A DNA stretch of 8,988 bases from an uncultured Eggerthella sp. GTDB taxonomy: Bacteria; Actinomycetota; Coriobacteriia; Coriobacteriales; Eggerthellaceae. Location: contig CABRGJ010000019.1 of the NCBI GenBank assembly GCA_902470405.1, positions 1 through 8,988 on the forward strand. Direction: 5' to 3'. Below the pieces are notes generated by a model, which worked only from the letters and a program-made list of their open reading frames with translations, was not told the origin of the DNA and did not search any database. This document shows, in pieces, positions 1 through 6,282 of the stretch (its first letter is position 1; every line of letters begins with the position of its first letter). Made by a program: the position numbers and the translations under genes.

Positions 1-831
1 GTTTTCGAGGCCTTCTTTTCCGGCTTTTTCTAATGCCTTTTTTGCTGCCTTATGCGCAAGAGCTCGCATCTGTGTGAGCAATAGGGTCGTTCCGCCTCGA
101 GAAGCCATTTCGGTCCAACCCTTTTTGACAGTTTGCTTTATCGCTTCGGCTTCAGTGATCATCATGATTTTTCCGATGATATTAGCCACCTCACCCTGAT
201 CATTGGCTTTTGGGGCCATGGCCGTGGTGAATACCTCACCAGCGATCATTAATTCATCAGGATCAGATTTCGTATTGTATCCATATGACATGGCTATCGA
301 CTGGACAGCACGGTAATAGCAAAACGTGCTTGTGACAATGTTGGGGACTATGCCGGCAAACCCGAAGAAGCCAGTACCACCGCCTTCAGCAAGCGCTAAA
401 CCAAGGTTTGGAAGCTTTTGCGTGTCAGCGATTTTGGCCGCCTGATAGCTTCGAAGAAAACAGACTTCTTCCAGCGATCGTATTTGAGTCGATCCTGCCT
501 GTTTATTTGCTTCCTCAATTACGGTCTTTTCGCTAATGGTGTATTTGGCTGCCTGTTTTTCCAGCTCCCCAAAACCATTTGCTATTACATCCATTGCTTT
601 GCGATAGAATTGCTGGCCGCTGATATTGCTGCCAACTTCTGCCAGCGTTTCTTTCGCCTTGTCGGGCAACATATTAGAAAATGCACCTCCAGCTTTTTCG
701 AAGAAGCCCGGGGAGGTCATCTCTTGATATCGTTTTGCCAGCTGGTCGATTTCACTAAGCTCTTTTAGATCGAGAACACCGTCGGGTTCTTCGGGAAAAT
801 TATTAGGTTTTTCGAGATCGTTATCTGTCAT
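1..831 (-). CDS. EcsC-family protein, C-terminus cut by the window edge
   Basis: Minus-strand reading frame with no stop from the ATG at 831-829 to base 1, giving 277 visible codons; the stop lies outside the window. The start is supported by AAAGGA about 10 bases upstream. The first ~55 residues are acidic and polar. The rest resembles the EcsC family: a helical stretch around residues 95-135, then a glycine-rich hydrophobic core (EGGGTGFFGFAGIVPN, about 149-164), the segment RAVQSIAMSYGYN (about 174-186) and an Asp-Pro-rich turn (about 190-192). EcsC proteins are cytoplasmic or membrane-associated and have no well-defined biochemical role; the name comes from the third gene of the Bacillus ecs locus. 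The gene follows the lipoprotein gene by 55 bases on the same strand with no terminator seen between, so co-transcription is likely. The family call is from remembered motif patterns, not a search. Confidence 0.8.
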   Translation of the reverse strand, partial: MTDNDLEKPNNFPEEPDGVLDLKELSEIDQLAKRYQEMTSPGFFEKAGGAFSNMLPDKAKETLAEVGSNISGQQFYRKAMDVIANGFGELEKQAAKYTISEKTVIEEANKQAGSTQIRSLEEVCFLRSYQAAKIADTQKLPNLGLALAEGGGTGFFGFAGIVPNIVTSTFCYYRAVQSIAMSYGYNTKSDPDELMIAGEVFTTAMAPKANDQGEVANIIGKIMMITEAEAIKQTVKKGWTEMASRGGTTLLLTQMRALAHKAAKKALEKAGKEGLEN

Positions 832-886
832 TAGGAATCAATCCTTTCGAGCGGTGTTTGAGCCCTATTGCTTTAGGCTTGCGAGA

Positions 887-1711
887 TTATTGCAACTTCG
901 TTAGTGAAGCGATGATGTCGGCTTCAAGCTTCTTCTGCTGGCTGGCTGTCAATTCGTCAGATGTACGAACAACCAGTGTTCCTACGACCTTATGTGAGCC
1001 AGAGCTAAGCCATCCTCCATCGAAGTTGGCTAAATAATCATTTCGTTTTTCAGCGAGTTCTTCTGTTTCAAATACTTCTACCGATCCGCCGCCAGAGGTG
1101 CTATTTTCTGCAACTGATTTGCCTGAATAGAACGGATTGGTTACCCATGGGCTTGCAAAATCTATCTTGGCATAGTAAGCACCTGTTTTGCCAAGGATTC
1201 CATTGCCATCAGTTTCTTCAGTCAATGCAGAAATCTCTCCAACGCCATCAATGCCACGAAGTCGCTCGATAACGAACGCTTCTGAAGGAGCAGTTACAAG
1301 CTTCCGCTGTTCGATACTATTGCTTAGAGCAGTCTCGGCGTCTTTGAGGGCTTGGACCTTGTCATCGTAATTGATGCTTCTTAACTCTTCGGTTGCAGCG
1401 TTGATTTCCTCTGGGTTTGAGGGCATGGAAGGATTCTCGAATTCAATGGTCTTTGCATCAGAAATTGTGTCTTCAAGGGCTGGTTTTAAAGTTTTATCAA
1501 GAGGAACTTCTTCGGTTGTAACAAGTTCTTGAGCAGTAGCGATCTCGGCCTCAAGTGCATCGTAGTTAGCTTGTATGCGAGCAACTTCGTTTTTGAAACC
1601 TTCTTTTGCAGCTTTTGTTTCCTCTGAATCGCAGCCGGTAAGAGCAAAGAGAATCATTAGCGAAAAAATGATCAGACCAATTGTTGATGGCACTTTCTTT
1701 ACGGTGTCCAT
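887..1711 (-). CDS. Predicted lipoprotein with coiled-coil N-terminal half, unknown function
   Basis: 274 residues. The N-terminus has a lysine pair, a hydrophobic stretch (about 11-23) and a lipobox L24-T25-G26-C27, so the mature protein would begin at Cys27 as a lipid-anchored extracytoplasmic protein. Residues 30-65 and 105-137 are rich in Ala, Glu, Lys and Leu and look like coiled coil. They flank a Pro/Asn-rich hinge near 92-101. The C-terminal domain (about 145-274) looks globular, with a Gly/Ser-rich turn near 205-210 and a Val-rich strand (KVVGTLVVRTSDEL, about 241-254). The start at 1711 has AAAGGA 6-7 bases upstream. I recognise the overall layout from actinobacterial and firmicute lipoproteins of unknown role, but cannot name a family. 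It is first in a likely two-gene transcript with the EcsC-type gene and is divergent from an XRE regulator. Confidence 0.85.
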   Translation of the reverse strand: MDTVKKVPSTIGLIIFSLMILFALTGCDSEETKAAKEGFKNEVARIQANYDALEAEIATAQELVTTEEVPLDKTLKPALEDTISDAKTIEFENPSMPSNPEEINAATEELRSINYDDKVQALKDAETALSNSIEQRKLVTAPSEAFVIERLRGIDGVGEISALTEETDGNGILGKTGAYYAKIDFASPWVTNPFYSGKSVAENSTSGGGSVEVFETEELAEKRNDYLANFDGGWLSSGSHKVVGTLVVRTSDELTASQQKKLEADIIASLTKLQ

Positions 1712-1757
1712 AGCGTTCCTTTTGCTGGTTAAACGAACTTTATTTGCAGTCTTATTT

Positions 1758-1779
1758 ATGGCTTCAAATATGAAGCCAT
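1758..1779. promoter_or_regulatory. Palindrome in the divergent gap, candidate operator
   Basis: ATGGCTTCA (1758-1766) and TGAAGCCAT (1771-1779) form a perfect 9-bp inverted repeat around a 4-base AT spacer. It lies between the lipoprotein start (1711, minus) and the XRE regulator start (1810, plus). No T-run follows it on either strand, which argues against a terminator. Small XRE regulators commonly bind such dyads next to their own gene, so control of both divergent units is a reasonable inference. No convincing -35/-10 pair was found on either strand here. Confidence 0.45.
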
Positions 1780-1809
1780 GACGGATAGTCTAACACATAT
1801 CCTGTAGGC

Positions 1810-2025
1810 ATGGATATCAGCCAGAAAAGATGCGCGCTCGGTGATGCGATCAAGAAACGCAGGGAAGACCAGGGGTTATCCCAAGAACGTCTTGCCATGA
1901 TGATTGGCTCGAGCAAGTCGCACATCTGGCGCATCGAGACGGGTCGTGTGGGTGTTGGCATCGACGACCTTGCTCGCATCGCGGACGCGCTTGGTACCGA
2001 AGTGCGCGACCTCCTGACCTTCTAA
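1810..2025 (+). CDS. Small XRE/Cro-type HTH transcriptional regulator
   Basis: 71 residues, almost entirely one HTH_3 domain. Helix 1 is GDAIKKRRED (about 11-20). The helix-turn-helix is LSQERLAMMIGSSKSHIWRI (23-42), with the typical Gln25 and the recognition helix SKSHIWRIETG (35-45). It ends in IDDLARIADALG, the usual final helix. There is no effector or dimerisation domain, so it probably acts as a simple DNA-binding dimer in the cytoplasm. The ribosome-binding site is weak (TAGG just upstream of the ATG), suggesting low expression. It is divergent from the lipoprotein/EcsC pair, which it may regulate through the palindrome at 1758-1779. Its 3' end overlaps the convergent MerR-type gene by 4 bases. 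Confidence 0.87.
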   Translation: MDISQKRCALGDAIKKRREDQGLSQERLAMMIGSSKSHIWRIETGRVGVGIDDLARIADALGTEVRDLLTF

Positions 2026-3164
2026 TCCTTGCTCCCTAGCACATCGAACAGGCGCGTGATCTTGTCAACATCCTCGAGTGTGAAAGCTAAATCGCTAAGA
2101 CCAAGGTAGCTGCATAGTTCCTCGTCGGCCAAGGTGCCGATCATCCATATAGACACGCAAAACGCAAGGTCTGCCAGATCCTCAAGATCGCTCGCATCCG
2201 TGAGCGATCGCCCGACTGCCGCACACGCAAATTCATCGATCAGTTCCTGAACCTCTTCGAGGGCGGCGATCACATCAGCATCTGCGAGACGCGCGATCTC
2301 GACTATAGAGGCGTTCGCATGCTTCATTAGCTTTGTCAGCCAGTTGAAGAAGACGAGCATTTGGATCATGCCTGCATCGCCTGCGTTTCCGCCTGTCTCG
2401 ATGCATTCGGCGACTAACCCATGATCTTCAAATATCGCCCAGAATCCTAGATAACCTACATCTTCCAGAGGCACGACAAGATCGCCCCACCAGTCAAGAA
2501 ACGCTGTGAGTGTTGGTCTTGCGCCTGCAAGACCGCTTGTTTCATCGACCGTGAAGAGACTGAATATGATGTCGTCAAGCTCCTCGAATGCCCGCACGCA
2601 GGCTTCATCATCGAGCGTCTCAAGACGTGCGATCGCTGCCTTGTAATGCTCCGTATCACGTGAGAGATCCGCGAGTTCATCGAGGGCGGCGGGTCCACAG
2701 GCAAGGCCCTCGATCAGGTCGGCATCACGTGCATCGGTAAGACCGATGAACTTTACAAAGAGGATCAGGTGTCGAAGACGATTTGCACGCCTTCTCAGGT
2801 CCAGCAGCTTGCGATCGATCGCCTCATGTAGCTCGAGATCCTCATCATCAAGGATCTGCCCGATTTCCTCGAGAGTGAAATCGTATTCGGCAAGCGTCAG
2901 GATCGCCTGGAGCCTTCCTAGATCATCCGCATCATAGAGCTTGCGGTTGTTCGCGATATTCTCGCCTGTACGCGTAGGGCACAGCAGTCCGATCTTGTCG
3001 TAATGACGTAGCTTCGTGATGGGAACGCCCGTTAGTTTCTCGACTTCGCCTACAGTGAGCCGCACATCCCCCGAGGGAACCTTTACGTTTTCAGCGGCGA
3101 TGATCACGCTTTTCTCCCCGACGCACGATTCGACAATACTCTTTTTTCTGTGATATCCAGCCAT
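2022..3164 (-). CDS. MerR-family transcriptional regulator with a large uncharacterised C-terminal region
   Basis: 380 residues, much longer than a typical MerR protein (about 110-280). Residues 34-106 form the MerR winged HTH: LTVGEVEKLTGVPITKLRHY (36-55), then DKIGLL, a wing containing NNRKLYDADD (72-81), and a final helix DFTLEEIGQIL (95-105). A Leu/Arg-rich helix at about 112-140 fits the usual antiparallel dimerisation coil. Residues 150-380 are acidic, helical and rich in Asp, Leu and Ala, with an aromatic patch (FLDWWGDL, 222-229; YLGFWAIF, 238-245); this is presumably the effector-binding part but matches no domain I recognise. Cysteines (155, 189, 254, 313, 336, 351) are scattered, not in a metal-site pattern. 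The ATG at 3164 has AAGGAT 8-9 bases upstream. Its promoter carries a MerR-type operator, so autoregulation is likely; other targets are unknown. Confidence 0.85.
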   Translation of the reverse strand: MAGYHRKKSIVESCVGEKSVIIAAENVKVPSGDVRLTVGEVEKLTGVPITKLRHYDKIGLLCPTRTGENIANNRKLYDADDLGRLQAILTLAEYDFTLEEIGQILDDEDLELHEAIDRKLLDLRRRANRLRHLILFVKFIGLTDARDADLIEGLACGPAALDELADLSRDTEHYKAAIARLETLDDEACVRAFEELDDIIFSLFTVDETSGLAGARPTLTAFLDWWGDLVVPLEDVGYLGFWAIFEDHGLVAECIETGGNAGDAGMIQMLVFFNWLTKLMKHANASIVEIARLADADVIAALEEVQELIDEFACAAVGRSLTDASDLEDLADLAFCVSIWMIGTLADEELCSYLGLSDLAFTLEDVDKITRLFDVLGSKD

Positions 3165-3185
3165 TTCATCACATCCTTAGACGGA

Positions 3186-3216
3186 AGTGTAAACCCTGCA
3201 CCTGGTACGGGGTCAA
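3186..3216 (-). promoter_or_regulatory. MerR-type promoter with 19-bp spacer and internal operator
   Basis: Read on the minus strand, TTGACC (3216-3211) is the -35 and TACACT (3191-3186) the -10, separated by 19 bp instead of the usual 17. A dyad spans 3193-3213: arms ACCCTGCACC and GGTACGGGGT around a central T, with 8 of 10 positions symmetric. An over-long spacer containing a dyad is the hallmark of promoters that MerR-family activators untwist. The promoter lies directly upstream of the MerR-family gene starting at 3164, so autoregulation is inferred. The leader would be only about 15 bases but still includes the AAGGAT ribosome-binding site. Confidence 0.8.
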
Positions 3217-3334
3217 CAGGCCATTATATTTTTTAGGAAAAAGCGACTGATACGATAAATAGAATTAGAAATACAGCTACGAATGCGCTACTTTTTACTG
3301 TGGGTTAACAAGAGGGTTTGTAATGCACGGAAAT

Positions 3335-3402
3335 AGGGAGGGTATCTGATGCAGGACAGCAAACATGCAGAAATGAGCAGGGGGGGGGTCTCTCTTCTTT
3401 GA
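3335..3402 (+). other. Ribosome-binding site and short upstream frame, probably the true 5' end of the TetR gene out of frame
   Basis: AGGGAGG (about 3335-3342) stands 6 bases before an ATG at 3349, the best translation-initiation signal in this gap. The frame encodes MQDSKHAEMSRGGVSLL and stops at TGA 3400-3402. It crosses the nine-G run at 3380-3388. If one G is removed, the frame continues as MQDSKHAEMSRGGSLFFDSE straight into the TetR reading frame at 3410, giving 210 residues. No stop intervenes. The short peptide alone has no recognisable role, so this looks like the detached beginning of the regulator gene. Confidence 0.65.
3380..3388 (+). repeat. Nine-G homopolymer tract
   Basis: Nine consecutive Gs lie between a well-placed ribosome-binding site/ATG and the TetR-family frame. 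It is the longest G run I saw in the window. Runs of this length are prone to slippage, and a change to 8 or 11 Gs would join the upstream start to the regulator. It may be a phase-variation switch, or it may be a base-calling error. Confidence 0.9.
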
Positions 3403-3409
3403 TAGTGAG

Positions 3410-3982
3410 TTGACCCTTCGCCCCAAGCAAACCAAGATGAGTGCGGGGGAGCGTACGAAACGCAAAATAGCACTCGCATTCAAAGAGGTTCTTGAAACCT
3501 CATCTTTTGAGAGAATCGCCGTCACTGATATTGCCGACAAGGCCCAGATCTCTCGCCAAACGTTCTATAACCATTTCCTCGATAAATACGATCTAGTGAA
3601 CTGGATCTATCAGCAGCTTCTCATATCTACTACCCGTAGGATCGGTATTGACCTAACGTGGGAGCAGGCTGTTCGCGCAAAGCTCGAGACCATGAAAAGA
3701 AACCGAGAGTTCTATGCGCGCATCTTAAGCGTGAAAGATATTGAGGGGCTATTCAATACTGAAGCCAAGATAGTTTACGACTACTACCAAAGCAATCTTG
3801 CTCGCTTGGTAGGGAAGAATCTCAATGAGCTTGAGAGCTATTCGCTCATGGTGTACTGCCATGGTGCAACACGCATGACTGCCGAGTGGATATGTTCGGG
3901 TGCGACTATGTCGGTCGATATGGTGGTAGTTGCGAACAAGGTTGCGCTCCCGCCTTTTGCGCAGAAGATCTTCTTAGCGTGA
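3410..3982 (+). CDS. TetR-family transcriptional regulator (DhaS-like), start uncertain
   Basis: 190 residues from TTG at 3410; an ATG at 3437 would give 181. Neither has a good ribosome-binding site. Numbering from the TTG, the TetR_N domain spans about 14-65: ERTKRKIALAFKEVLETSSF, then the HTH VTDIADKAQISRQTFYNHF (38-56), followed by DKYDLVNWIY (58-67). This last segment is typical of the DhaS-like TetR subgroup. Residues 70-190 would form the ligand and dimerisation domain, with a short C-terminal end resembling TetR_C_8-type proteins. The stronger start at 3349 is out of frame by one G in a nine-G run, so the gene may be switched off or truncated as written. It lies upstream of the MFS gene on the same strand with a 259-base gap, making that transporter the first candidate target. 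Confidence 0.82.
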   Translation: MTLRPKQTKMSAGERTKRKIALAFKEVLETSSFERIAVTDIADKAQISRQTFYNHFLDKYDLVNWIYQQLLISTTRRIGIDLTWEQAVRAKLETMKRNREFYARILSVKDIEGLFNTEAKIVYDYYQSNLARLVGKNLNELESYSLMVYCHGATRMTAEWICSGATMSVDMVVVANKVALPPFAQKIFLA

Positions 3983-4229
3983 GATGCGAATAGAGCCCTT
4001 TTTTGAGAAGCATGGCAGAAGATCTCCTTTACAAGAAAGACTATCTGTAAAAAAACATCTAGCTGTTACTGGACATTTTCAAGAATGTGTATTTGAACTG
4101 GGAAAACAGTAGTATTTAGGGGCGAAATCTCCTTCTTTTTCGTTAGAGTTCTTCGTAGTGGATAGGGCTGAGATGCTACTGGGGGATCTCTCTATTTACT
4201 GACCCATCGGTTATGTGATTGAGAAAGAG
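3983..4229 (+). other. Gap between the TetR gene and the MFS gene
   Basis: About 250 AT-rich bases with no credible reading frame. A short dyad ACATT (4073-4077) and AATGT (4084-4088), separated by six bases, is a weak operator candidate for the adjacent TetR protein. TTGAAC (4093-4098) and TATTTA (4113-4118) are only 14 bp apart, too close for a confident promoter. A T-run after the TetR stop (about 4000-4005) lacks a GC-rich hairpin, so I do not call a terminator. Confidence 0.4.
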
Positions 4230-4240
4230 AAGGAGGAGGA
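4230..4240 (+). promoter_or_regulatory. Strong ribosome-binding site fixing the MFS start
   Basis: AAGGAGGAGGA sits directly before the ATG at 4242, with the core AGGAGG 5-8 bases away. It selects this ATG over the in-frame GTG at 4215, which would place the Shine-Dalgarno sequence inside the coding region and has none of its own. Confidence 0.85.
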
Positions 4241-4241
4241 A

Positions 4242-5612
4242 ATGGCTGCAGAGAAAATTGCGCGACAGGGCTTAACATGGCGTCATATAGCAGTAGTGAT
4301 CACTATGATGCTTGCCATGCTCACTGCGGTAGGTATTGTATTTACGGCCGCAGGTTTGTGTTATCGTCCCGTGTCGCAACACTTTGGCGTTCAAACATCA
4401 CAGGTCGCTTTGTATGTCACCTTTGTGTATCTCGGGCAAGCGATTGGCGCTGCGCCTGCTGGATGGCTGTTCGATAAATTCAACGCAAAGAGCGTTTGTT
4501 TCATTGCCGCTTTGATGGTAGTGGTTCCATACCTAGGCTTTGCGTTCTATCCAGAGATTTGGTGTTACTGGGTAGCAGGTTTCATTATCGGTCTAGGCCT
4601 TGTATGCGTTGAATTTACCATGACGGCAGGCATCTTGAGTCGTTGGTTCCATACGAACTATGGCACTGTTACCGGTATCGTATTTGCAATGACTGGCGTT
4701 GGTGGCGTGGTTTGGAATCTTATTGGCCAGTTTGTGCTCTGTCCAGACCTGTCAGGCTGGCATACGCTCTACATGGTCTTCGGAATTTGCATCTTGATCG
4801 GTACGATTCCGGGAATCTTGCTGTTCGTGCGAAGGACTCCACAGGAATGCGGATTGCTGCCTTATGGCATGCCGCTTTCTGCTGAAGAAGCCGAAAAAGA
4901 AGAGAATCTTGAGGTGCCCGATGAGCCTGGTTATGAGGCCAAAGCGGTATTGCGCTTTCCGTTCTTCTGGACGCTTCTTCTGGGTGCTGGCCTGCTCAAT
5001 ACCATTACCACGATGTCGCAGCTTTTTGCAACGTATGTGCAGTTCTTGGGCCACGACGGATGGGGCGGTCAGGCATTGGTCGGCTTGCTCTTGCTTTCGG
5101 GCACGCTTGAGGCATTCGCCTCCGCAGGCCAGGGTGGCGGCAAGGTTCTGATTGGTTTCATCGAATCTCACTCGGTCATCGCAGCTCAGCTTATCGGTTA
5201 TGCGGGTGGCTGTATTGGCTTGCTCATGATGTGGTGGCTTCCACAGCTCTTCGGCGAAGCGGGTATCTGGCCTATGTTCACCGGTGGTCTCTTCTATGGC
5301 CTTGCTTACGCTTGCTCGACGGCGATGTTGCCCTATCTTGTGCGTGAGGTATTTGGCGGTAAAGATTTCGACCGAATATATTCTTGGATGATCGCAGTAT
5401 TCAACTTGATCGGAGCCGCAGGTGCAACAGGTTGGGCAGTTGTTTCCGAGGTGTTCGGTTGGCATGGCTTCTTCATTGGCGGATTGATCGTACTGACGAT
5501 CACCTTCAGCTTGCTCATATATACCTGGATTGCAGGCGATCGAGCACGTAGACGTACTTGGTATAAGTCTGACGAAGAATTGGCGCACAGTGCTGAAGCA
5601 GCAACTGTATAG
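4242..5612 (+). CDS. MFS transporter, probable organic-anion carrier
   Basis: 456 residues from the ATG at 4242, a normal MFS length. About 12 membrane helices are visible, including 15-40, 53-76, 84-103, 108-130, 141-165, 175-196, then after a cytoplasmic loop 240-265, 277-297, 311-334, 343-366, 380-402 and 408-431. The family signature motif A appears as GWLFDKFNAKS (74-84) between helices 2 and 3, with Asp78 and the basic Lys79 and Lys83. The central loop (about 198-236) is strongly acidic. The ends are charged and cytoplasmic (RARRRTWYKSDEE, 434-446). The layout resembles the OFA/monocarboxylate-type MFS branch, but substrate residues cannot be assigned. It is followed by a strong terminator. 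The nearby CoA-transferase and enoyl-CoA hydratase genes suggest a carboxylate substrate, by inference. Confidence 0.9.
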   Translation: MAAEKIARQGLTWRHIAVVITMMLAMLTAVGIVFTAAGLCYRPVSQHFGVQTSQVALYVTFVYLGQAIGAAPAGWLFDKFNAKSVCFIAALMVVVPYLGFAFYPEIWCYWVAGFIIGLGLVCVEFTMTAGILSRWFHTNYGTVTGIVFAMTGVGGVVWNLIGQFVLCPDLSGWHTLYMVFGICILIGTIPGILLFVRRTPQECGLLPYGMPLSAEEAEKEENLEVPDEPGYEAKAVLRFPFFWTLLLGAGLLNTITTMSQLFATYVQFLGHDGWGGQALVGLLLLSGTLEAFASAGQGGGKVLIGFIESHSVIAAQLIGYAGGCIGLLMMWWLPQLFGEAGIWPMFTGGLFYGLAYACSTAMLPYLVREVFGGKDFDRIYSWMIAVFNLIGAAGATGWAVVSEVFGWHGFFIGGLIVLTITFSLLIYTWIAGDRARRRTWYKSDEELAHSAEAATV

Positions 5613-5641
5613 GAAATACTGAGAAAGATGATGGGTCTTAC

Positions 5642-5672
5642 TCGGGGAGAGAGCGATCTCTCCCCGATTTTT
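5642..5672 (+). terminator. Strong intrinsic terminator after the MFS gene
   Basis: TCGGGGAGAGA (5642-5652) and TCTCTCCCCGA (5657-5667) form a perfect 11-bp stem with a GCGA tetraloop, followed by five Ts. It starts 30 bases after the MFS stop. The next gene begins only about 50 bases beyond it, with no clear promoter between, so it may reduce rather than abolish read-through. Confidence 0.92.
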
Positions 5673-5723
5673 AGATACATGCACGAACGATGGGGCATGT
5701 GATCGTTTAAGGGAAGGGGAACA

Positions 5724-6155
5724 ATGGAAAAGAAGGTCGATCTTGAATCGCTTGCCGCGATATTGAATCCTGCAATCTTCATCGTGCTGCTAGGTGGGCT
5801 GTTGCTGCATTTCGACGTGGTTCCGCTTATTGTAGTAGGTGTTGTTGGCTATGCGGTATGGGGTGTTCTCAATATCGTCGTGCGCCGTAATCGACAGCTG
5901 GAGTATGCCGAGCAGAATAAGAAGAAGAAAAAAGGCGCCGTCGCACCGCCGAAGCTAGTTGATATGGCCTTTGTTGCATCGCTCTTGAATCCGCTTGTAT
6001 TGATCGTTCTCTTTGTGGGTATATTGCAGGGTTGGGATATGACGCTGCTTATCACGATCGGTGTTGTGGGGTATGGTACATGGTTCCTTCTTACCGTGAT
6101 GGATCGCAATCAAAAGAAGACCCGAAGGTCCTCAGGGAAAAAGAAACGCCGCTAA
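5724..6155 (+). CDS. Small four-helix membrane protein made of two tandem repeats
   Basis: 143 residues. Residues 5-58 and 79-132 align without gaps at an offset of 74, with about 22 of 54 positions identical by eye. Shared landmarks are LNP (14-16 / 88-90), D31/D105, GVVGY (39-43 / 113-117), W46/W120 and R54/R128. Each repeat has two hydrophobic helices, about 11-28 and 33-53, then 85-101 and 107-126. A lysine-rich linker (KKKKK at 66-70) joins them, and the tail is also basic (GKKKRR, 138-143). By the positive-inside rule, both basic segments are probably cytoplasmic. The start has GGGAAGGGGA just upstream. I recognise no family; it may be an accessory to the MFS carrier or simply a neighbour. 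Confidence 0.82.
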   Translation: MEKKVDLESLAAILNPAIFIVLLGGLLLHFDVVPLIVVGVVGYAVWGVLNIVVRRNRQLEYAEQNKKKKKGAVAPPKLVDMAFVASLLNPLVLIVLFVGILQGWDMTLLITIGVVGYGTWFLLTVMDRNQKKTRRSSGKKKRR

Positions 6156-6158
6156 CGC

Positions 6159-6180
6159 GCCTTTCGAAAGGGCTTTTCTT
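6159..6180 (+). terminator. Probable weak terminator after the membrane-protein gene
   Basis: GCCTTT (6159-6164) can pair with AAGGGC (6168-6173), with one G-T pair and a three-base loop. TTTTCTT follows. The stem begins four bases after the stop codon. It is short, so the terminator is likely but inefficient. Confidence 0.5.
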
Positions 6181-6234
6181 GCGAGCGGAGAAGGCATCTG
6201 TATGCTTTGATCGCTCAGAAGTTTTCGTTATGAG

Positions 6235-6274
6235 ATGAAGAAACAAGCACTGCCAGTAAGAGGCAGCGCTTGTT
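6235..6274 (-). terminator. Terminator for the CoA-transferase gene
   Basis: AACAAGC (6242-6248) pairs with GCTTGTT (6268-6274) and CTGCC (6250-6254) with GGCAG (6262-6266), giving a 12-pair stem with one mismatch and a seven-base loop. On the minus strand it lies 8 bases past the CoA-transferase stop and is followed by a T-rich run (TTTCTTC). There is no T-run on the plus side, so it mainly serves the minus strand. Confidence 0.75.
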
Positions 6275-6282
6275 GGCGTAAG

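Noticed and set aside
418..768. 116-codon plus-strand frame
   Set aside because: Antisense to the well-supported EcsC-type gene; Cys/Phe-rich composition and no ribosome-binding site.
2746..2937. 63-codon plus-strand frame, Ser/Arg-rich
   Set aside because: Shadow of the MerR-family gene on the other strand.
3963..3974. AGAAGATCTTCT palindrome at the end of the TetR gene
   Set aside because: Lies in coding sequence, is AT-rich and too far from the downstream T-run to form a terminator.
4215..4241. Nine-codon N-terminal extension of the MFS gene from a GTG
   Set aside because: The extension consists of the purine-rich ribosome-binding site for the ATG at 4242.
4752..5684. 310-codon minus-strand frame opposite the MFS gene
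   Set aside because: Its composition (many Arg, His, Cys, Gln) is that of an antisense shadow, and it runs across the strong terminator.
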